DNA from: Sphingobacteriia bacterium
Lineage (GTDB): Bacteria > Bacteroidota > Bacteroidia > NS11-12g > UBA955
DNA length: 11,593 nt
NCBI GenBank assembly: GCA_021151535.1
Contig: JAGKXC010000080.1
Span: 1-11,593, forward strand
Direction of reading: 5' to 3'
This document shows, in pieces, positions 6,947 to 11,593 of this stretch. Position 1 is the first letter of the stretch; each line of letters opens with the position of its first letter. Made by a program: the position numbers and the translations under genes. The notes beneath the pieces are model-generated. The model ran no database searches and was not told the DNA's origin. It saw only the letters and a list, made by a program, of their open reading frames with translations.

Positions 6947-7588
6947 ATGATCCCAGTAGATATCATTTTCCAGCATTTCCCAGAACTTAGCGAAGAGCAA
7001 AAAGCACAATTTACAGCGCTAAACGAATTGTACCGTTTCCACAACGAAAGGGTAAACGTGATTTCGAGAAAGGATATCGACAACCTATACGTACACCACG
7101 TATTGCATTCTTTGGCATTGGCCAAAGCTTGTAAATTTGAGGCGGGCAAACACTATTTAGACATTGGAACAGGTGGCGGATTTCCTGGTATTCCGTTGGC
7201 CATCATGTACCCACAATCTCAATTTACCCTAGCCGATAGCATTGGTAAAAAAATCAATGTGGTGAATGAAGTAATTGCCAATTTGGAATTAAAAAACGCG
7301 TTGGGCGTGCAGATACGTGTAGAGCAATTGCCGGTAAAAGTAGATGGCATTGTAGCCAGAGCCGTAGCGCCCGCCATTGAATTATGGAATTGGAGCTCCG
7401 CGTTGTTCAAGCGCAAACCCCTATTCTACCTATTAAAAGGCGGAGATTTAACCGATGAAATCAATCAGGTTTTAGATATCGCCCCGAAAACTTACGTACG
7501 CATGCAAGCCATACAGGAAATTTTCCCTGAGTACGACTTTTTCGAGACCAAAAAAGTATTGATTTTGGGCGATCCCGATAACAATTAA
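6947..7588 (+). CDS. rsmG: 16S rRNA (guanine-527-N7)-methyltransferase RsmG
   Basis: A 213-residue Rossmann-fold methyltransferase that uses S-adenosylmethionine to methylate N7 of G527 in 16S rRNA. The hallmark NLYVHHVLHSLA (46-57) precedes the SAM-binding loop LDIGTGGGFPGIP (71-83). Acidic D96 follows in TLADSIGKK, then VARAVAP (136-142) and LLKGG (162-166), all diagnostic for RsmG (formerly GidB). Length is normal. The ATG at 6947 gives the expected N-terminus. The 58-base gap after the glycosyltransferase holds no TAnnTTTG match, so it is probably read from upstream. Its stop codon overlaps that of alaS on the other strand by 4 bases (TTAA), with no terminator between. In other bacteria, loss of this enzyme gives low-level streptomycin resistance. 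Confidence 0.96.
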   Translation: MIPVDIIFQHFPELSEEQKAQFTALNELYRFHNERVNVISRKDIDNLYVHHVLHSLALAKACKFEAGKHYLDIGTGGGFPGIPLAIMYPQSQFTLADSIGKKINVVNEVIANLELKNALGVQIRVEQLPVKVDGIVARAVAPAIELWNWSSALFKRKPLFYLLKGGDLTDEINQVLDIAPKTYVRMQAIQEIFPEYDFFETKKVLILGDPDNN

Positions 7589-9027
7589 GCGAAGTTTGCC
7601 AAAAGCGCTTTCAAAGCAGCATCCAAACCTGGGGTATTTTTACCACCCGCGGTAGCAAAGAACGGCTGACCGCCGCCGCCGCCTTGGATTTCCTTGGCTG
7701 CATCTCTTACCAATTGGGCCGCATTCCAACCTTTGGAAGCAACCAAATTCTCATCGATATACAACGCAATACCCGGCTTACCATCTGCTTCATACACGAT
7801 GGCTGAAACCAAGTTTTCTACCTCATTTTTCATTTGGAAACACAACTGTTTGGCCGCATCAGCCGAAGGCAACTGCAATTTTGCACTTACCAAAGCGTAA
7901 CCGTCTTTCGCCATAACATTGCCCAACAATTGCTTCTTCACATCAGCCACTTGATGCAACTCAAACGCCTCAATTTTCTGCTTTAACGCTTGGTTTTCAT
8001 CCATCAATTTTTGGATGGCAGCTGCTAAATCTTTGGGGTTTTGCAACAGCGCACTGGCAGAATCCAACACTTGCAAACGATCTGCAATATACTTCATGGC
8101 AGCTTCGCTGGTGATGGCTTCCACCCTTCTCACGCCCGCAGCCACGCTGGATTCGCTCACAATTTTAAATAAGCCAATCTCTGCAGTATTGGCTACATGC
8201 GTACCGCCGCATAATTCCATAGAATACTGAGGATCAAATTCTATAACGCGTACAAAATCGCCATATTTCTCACCAAATAAAGCCGTAGCTCCCATTTTGG
8301 TAGCCTCTGCAATTGGCGTATTTCTGTATTCTTTCAACCCAATGGCCGCCTTAATTTTCTCATTCACCCTTGCCTCTACCTGCGCCAATTCTTCATCCGT
8401 CATTTTACCAAAATGGGAAAAATCAAAACGCAAATATTCGCTGTTCACCAAACTTCCCTTTTGCGCCACATGCGTACCCAAAGCTTCTCTCAAAGCCGAA
8501 TGCATCAAGTGCGTTGCAGAGTGGTTAGAACTAATTAACTGTCTGCGCGTTGCATCCACCTGAGCCGTAAACATTTGCTCGGTATTTTTGGGCAACTGAT
8601 TCACAATGTGAATGTGTAATTTGTTCTCCTTCACTGTATCCAAAACCGCAACTTTCTCTCCATCTGCACCCAATAGATACCCCGTATCGCCCACCTGTCC
8701 GCCGCTTTCAGCATAAAAAGGCGTGCTGCTCAATACAATTTGAAATTGTTGTTTACCACCCTTGATGGTCATGGTACGGTAACGACTAATCACCGTTTGA
8801 TGGCTAATTTTATCATAGCCGCAGAAGTCCTCATCTTGGTCTTCATGCACTACCATCCAATCGCCAGTTTGCTTGGCTGCATCCGCTCTAGAGCGATCTT
8901 TCTGCTCTTGCAAACACGCTTGAAAAGCGTCCATATCCACCGATAACCCATTCTCGCGGGCAATCAAATCCGTTAAATCAATCGGAAAACCAAAAGTATC
9001 GTACAATTCAAACGCTACCGTTCCCAA
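7585..9027 (-). CDS. alaS: alanyl-tRNA synthetase, C-terminal fragment (editing and C-Ala domains)
   Basis: 480 codons covering the end of the catalytic half onward. It opens at GTVAFELYDTFGFPIDLT, which lies deep inside normal AlaRS. The editing site is intact: NHSATH (HxxxH, fragment residues 169-173) and CGGTH (273-277) are the zinc-binding motifs that clear Ser- and Gly-tRNA(Ala). The C-Ala domain ends with a Gly-rich GGGGGQPFFATAGG. The apparent start is a TTG at 9027, and the frame is open only a few codons further up (to a stop at 9037-9039) with no ATG or GTG, so this is not a natural start. The upstream half is in another frame with a stop at 9008-9010. Together they cover about 830 residues against about 875 in E. 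coli. See the junction entry. Confidence 0.9.
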   Translation of the reverse strand: MGTVAFELYDTFGFPIDLTDLIARENGLSVDMDAFQACLQEQKDRSRADAAKQTGDWMVVHEDQDEDFCGYDKISHQTVISRYRTMTIKGGKQQFQIVLSSTPFYAESGGQVGDTGYLLGADGEKVAVLDTVKENKLHIHIVNQLPKNTEQMFTAQVDATRRQLISSNHSATHLMHSALREALGTHVAQKGSLVNSEYLRFDFSHFGKMTDEELAQVEARVNEKIKAAIGLKEYRNTPIAEATKMGATALFGEKYGDFVRVIEFDPQYSMELCGGTHVANTAEIGLFKIVSESSVAAGVRRVEAITSEAAMKYIADRLQVLDSASALLQNPKDLAAAIQKLMDENQALKQKIEAFELHQVADVKKQLLGNVMAKDGYALVSAKLQLPSADAAKQLCFQMKNEVENLVSAIVYEADGKPGIALYIDENLVASKGWNAAQLVRDAAKEIQGGGGGQPFFATAGGKNTPGLDAALKALLANFA

Positions 9028-9040
9028 AATAATTGCTCAA
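9008..9040 (-). other. deletion plus frameshift junction within alaS
   Basis: Frame 1 reads LHQLLPGLSNYFG and then leaves homology as NGSV-stop. The next frame starts at once with GTVAFELYDTFGFP. In E. coli AlaRS these two landmarks are separated by about 48 residues (from LIDVMG to GETAF) that form a helical linker after the class II core, and from memory the gap is somewhat longer in Bacteroidota. None of that segment is present in either frame. The gap therefore combines a loss of about 50-60 codons with a length that is not a multiple of three. The join lies in the T/G-rich TTTTGGGAACGG, suggesting a microhomology deletion or an assembly error. Confidence 0.8.
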
Positions 9041-10063
9041 ACCCGGCAACAATTGATGCAAGAAAGGTTCTGTGAAGCCCAAATACGAGTATCCGTAACG
9101 AACGGCACGACGTAAAATACGTCTTACCACATAACCAGCGCCATTGTTTGCTGGCAACTGTCCGTCTGCGATACACATACTCACGGCACGAATGTGATCA
9201 GCAATTACGCGGAATGCGATATCCTGCTTTTCATCATCGCCATATTTTTTACCGGCCAAAGCGGCGGTTTCTTGAATAATAAACTGGAAAACATCGGTAT
9301 CGTAGTTGGATGTTTTGCCTTGAATCCCTCTCACCAAACGCTCAAATCCCATTCCGGTATCTACGTGTTTGGCGGGCAATTTAACCAATGAGCCATCAGC
9401 CAATCGGTTAAACTCCATAAACACCAAATTCCAGATTTCTACCACTTCGGGATGGTCGTTGTTCACCAATTCAGCGCCACTTACCGCAGCACGATCGGCC
9501 TCTGAACGCATATCAAAATGGATTTCGGTACAGGGTCCGCATGGTCCTGTATCGCCCATTTCCCAAAAATTATCTTTTTTATTGCCTTTTAAAATGCGAT
9601 CGGCAGGGAAAAATCTACTCCAATAATCAAAAGCTTCTTGATCAAAGGCGATGTTACTCGGCGCGTCGCCTTCAAACACTGTAACATACAATTGGTTGGC
9701 TGGCAATCCGTACACTTCGGTTAGCAATTCCCAAGCCCATTCAATGGCTTCTTTTTTAAAGAAATCGCCGAAACTCCAATTCCCCAACATCTCAAACATG
9801 GTATGGTGGTAATGGTCGTGGCCAACTTCTTCTAAATCATTGTGTTTGCCGCTTACGCGCAAACATTTTTGGCTATTTACCACTCTTTTATTGGGCGATA
9901 CGGCGTTGCCCAAGAAAAAATCCTTGAATTGGTTCATTCCCGCGTTGGTAAACATCAAGGTTGGATCGCCCTTTACTACAATGGGTGCTCCCTTAACAAA
10001 TGTGTGTCCTTTGCTTTCAAAAAATGAAATGAATTTCTGCCTGATTTCGTGGGATGTGAGCAT
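9008..10063 (-). CDS. alaS: alanyl-tRNA synthetase, N-terminal catalytic fragment
   Basis: 351 codons from the true ATG (10063) carry the class II aminoacylation core that joins Ala to tRNA(Ala): FTNAGMNQF (38-46), the motif 2 region from R69 (CLRVSGKHNDLEEVG) to FEMLGN (90-95), GDTGPCGPCTEI (170-181), motif 3 DTGMGFER (235-242), and the tRNA-contacting IADHIRA and YVVRRILRRAVR (311-322). It then shifts frame and stops after NYFGNGSV. All catalytic motifs are there, but the linker, editing and C-Ala parts are cut off. In E. coli, N-terminal AlaRS fragments longer than this one keep aminoacylation activity; a fragment ending here would lack part of that minimal region. Since alaS is essential, either the sequence is wrong here or another alaS exists elsewhere. 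Confidence 0.92.
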   Translation of the reverse strand: MLTSHEIRQKFISFFESKGHTFVKGAPIVVKGDPTLMFTNAGMNQFKDFFLGNAVSPNKRVVNSQKCLRVSGKHNDLEEVGHDHYHHTMFEMLGNWSFGDFFKKEAIEWAWELLTEVYGLPANQLYVTVFEGDAPSNIAFDQEAFDYWSRFFPADRILKGNKKDNFWEMGDTGPCGPCTEIHFDMRSEADRAAVSGAELVNNDHPEVVEIWNLVFMEFNRLADGSLVKLPAKHVDTGMGFERLVRGIQGKTSNYDTDVFQFIIQETAALAGKKYGDDEKQDIAFRVIADHIRAVSMCIADGQLPANNGAGYVVRRILRRAVRYGYSYLGFTEPFLHQLLPGLSNYFGNGSV

Positions 10064-10081
10064 ATAAAATTACCAAAGTTG

Positions 10082-10089
10082 CAAAGATA
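10082..10089 (-). promoter_or_regulatory. -7 promoter element of alaS
   Basis: On the minus strand this reads TATCTTTG, an exact TAnnTTTG match, 18 bases before the alaS ATG. The predicted leader is about 12 bases. The T-run of the pckA terminator lies about 18-24 bases upstream, where the -33 element should be, so terminator and promoter are tightly packed. Confidence 0.6.
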
Positions 10090-10106
10090 CAAATAAGTAC
10101 ATGCAT

Positions 10107-10135
10107 AAAAAAAGGCCGCTTATTGGGCGACCTTT
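10107..10135 (-). terminator. intrinsic terminator of pckA
   Basis: On the minus strand AAAGGTCGC (10135-10127) pairs with GCGGCCTTT (10119-10111), giving 9 bp with one T-G wobble and a 7-base loop. A run of seven T follows. It lies 19 bases past the pckA stop codon and just before the alaS promoter, so it separates the two same-strand genes. Confidence 0.85.
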
Positions 10136-10154
10136 TCTTGCAGGAAAAATACCA

Positions 10155-11593
10155 TTACCCCTCCGCAGAGATCTTTGGAGCAGCATGGATGATCTCGTCG
10201 CTCGCGCCATCCTCAAACTTTTTGAAGTTGTCGTTGAATAACACAGCGAGTTTATTGCACTGTTTGTCGTACGCCTGCTTGTCGCTCCAAGTATTTCTTG
10301 GATTCAACAATTCTTCAGGAACGTTAGGGCAGCTATCTGGCATCAACACGCCAAATGTTGGGTGAGCAGTGAAAGAACCATTCAATTGGCCTTCCAAAGC
10401 GGCAGTAATCATTGCACGGGTGTATGACAATTTCATACGAGAACCCACACCATAAGGACCGCCGGTCCAACCTGTATTCACCAACCAAACGTTTACATTG
10501 GGGTTAGCTTCCAATTTTTCTCCCAACATTTTCGCATACTTTGTAGGATGCAACGGAAGGAAAGCCTGACCGAAACATGCGCTAAAAGTAGCTTGAGGCT
10601 CAGTAACACCTGCTTCTGTACCAGCCACTTTTGCAGTATAACCGCTGATGAAGTGGTACATGGCCTGACCGGTAGTAAGCTTAGAAATTGGAGGCAACAC
10701 GCCAAAAGCGTCTGCCGTTAGGAAGAAAATATTCTTAGGAGCATCGCCCACTGAAGGAACGGCGATATTATCAATATAATCAATTGGATACGCTGCACGG
10801 GTATTTTCGGTAACAGAGATATTATCGTAATCTACCTCATCTGTACCATCGAAGAAACGCACGTTTTCTACCAAAGAACCATTTTTGATGGCATGCCAGA
10901 TTTGTGGCTCTTTTTCTTCTGTTAAATTTACACATTTTGCATAGCAACCACCTTCGAAGTTAAACACAGTATTGGCGCCCCATCCGTGCTCGTCATCGCC
11001 AATTAATTTGCGATTTGGGTCTGCACTCAAGGTAGTTTTACCTGTACCGCTCAAACCAAAGAAGATAGAAGTATCGCCCGCTTTACCGATGTTGGCAGAG
11101 CAGTGCATGCTCAACACACCGCGCTCTTGAGGCAAGATGTAATTCAACACACCGAAGATACCTTTTTTGATTTCGCCGGTATAGCCGCTACCACCAATTA
11201 AGATGATTTTGCGCGACATATTCACGATGGTGAAGTTATGCTGACGGGTTCCGTCTACTGCTGGATCTGCTTTAAAACTGGGCGATGCAACGATGATCCA
11301 TTCGGTTGGAGCTGAAGCAATTTCTTCTGCTGTTGGGCGAAGGAACAAGTGTTTCGCAAACAAGTTTTGGTAAGCCGATTCGGTTACCACTTGGATGTTC
11401 AAACGGTATGTTGGATCTGCACAAGCGTAGGCATGGCGGATGAACAATTCTTTGCCACCCATGTGGTTCAATACTTTGCCCAACAATGCATCAAATGCAG
11501 CTGGTTCAAAAGGTTGATTCACATTTCCCCACCAAGCGGTATCTGCGGTTAGGCTGTCTTTCACCAAAAACTTGTCTTTAGGGCTTCTACCAG
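10155..11593 (-). CDS. pckA: phosphoenolpyruvate carboxykinase (ATP), 5' end beyond window
   Basis: Catalyses oxaloacetate + ATP to PEP + CO2 + ADP, the entry step of gluconeogenesis (or the reverse, in succinate-forming fermentation). About 478 codons are visible of a family length near 530-540. The frame runs off the window edge: codons up to 11593 read GRSPKDKFLVKDS, whose GRSPKDK is the conserved substrate-binding segment, so the TTG at 11567 is not a start. Further motifs, numbered from that TTG: FIGGSGYTGE-like ILIGGSGYTGE (122-132), P-loop GLSGTGKTT (171-179), kinase-2 GDDEHGW (190-196), NFEGGCYAK (203-211) and ENTRAAYP (254-261). The ATP-type P-loop separates it from GTP-dependent enzymes. 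All active-site motifs in view are intact. It is followed by its own terminator; the promoter is outside the window. Confidence 0.96.
   Translation of the reverse strand, partial: GRSPKDKFLVKDSLTADTAWWGNVNQPFEPAAFDALLGKVLNHMGGKELFIRHAYACADPTYRLNIQVVTESAYQNLFAKHLFLRPTAEEIASAPTEWIIVASPSFKADPAVDGTRQHNFTIVNMSRKIILIGGSGYTGEIKKGIFGVLNYILPQERGVLSMHCSANIGKAGDTSIFFGLSGTGKTTLSADPNRKLIGDDEHGWGANTVFNFEGGCYAKCVNLTEEKEPQIWHAIKNGSLVENVRFFDGTDEVDYDNISVTENTRAAYPIDYIDNIAVPSVGDAPKNIFFLTADAFGVLPPISKLTTGQAMYHFISGYTAKVAGTEAGVTEPQATFSACFGQAFLPLHPTKYAKMLGEKLEANPNVNVWLVNTGWTGGPYGVGSRMKLSYTRAMITAALEGQLNGSFTAHPTFGVLMPDSCPNVPEELLNPRNTWSDKQAYDKQCNKLAVLFNDNFKKFEDGASDEIIHAAPKISAEG

Noticed and set aside
9008..9027. Programmed ribosomal frameshift joining the two alaS frames
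   Set aside because: A shift would not restore the missing 50-60 residue linker, and no clear slippery heptamer with a downstream structure is seen.

Overview
The window looks like chromosome from a member of the Bacteroidota. Four things support this: a large secreted protein with a type IX secretion (Por) C-terminal sorting domain, repeated matches to the Bacteroidota -7 promoter element TAnnTTTG just upstream of genes, little sign of Shine-Dalgarno sequences, and the protein families present (a single-RRM RNA-binding protein, a Lys/Glu-rich cold-shock-domain protein, ATP-type PEP carboxykinase). I cannot name the genus.

Layout. 1-302: a promoter and two tRNA genes, Arg(TCT) and Pro(TGG), on +. 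311-340: a palindromic A/T-flanked terminator between converging units. 364-4179 (-): a 1271-residue secreted beta-helix / InlB-repeat adhesin-like protein. 4415-5213 (+): two small nucleic-acid-binding genes (RRM, then cold-shock domain), separated by a strong hairpin terminator that ends 4 nt before the second start codon. 5250-7588 (+): low-molecular-weight protein tyrosine phosphatase, membrane family-2 glycosyltransferase, and rsmG (16S rRNA m7G527 methyltransferase). 7585-10063 (-): alanyl-tRNA synthetase in two pieces, with roughly 50-60 codons missing and a change of frame at the junction. 10107-10135: pckA terminator. 10155 to the window end (-): pckA, cut off at its 5' end by the window edge.

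Most of this is housekeeping: translation (tRNAs, alaS, rsmG) and gluconeogenesis (pckA), with one accessory surface protein. Two loci deserve most attention. One is the broken alaS, which as written cannot give a normal AlaRS although the gene is normally essential. The other is the RRM / hairpins / cold-shock-domain locus, where hairpins with alternative pairings sit between two likely RNA chaperone genes and could form an attenuator. I see no CRISPR array, insertion sequence, phage gene or defence system, and no convincing wholly new system.
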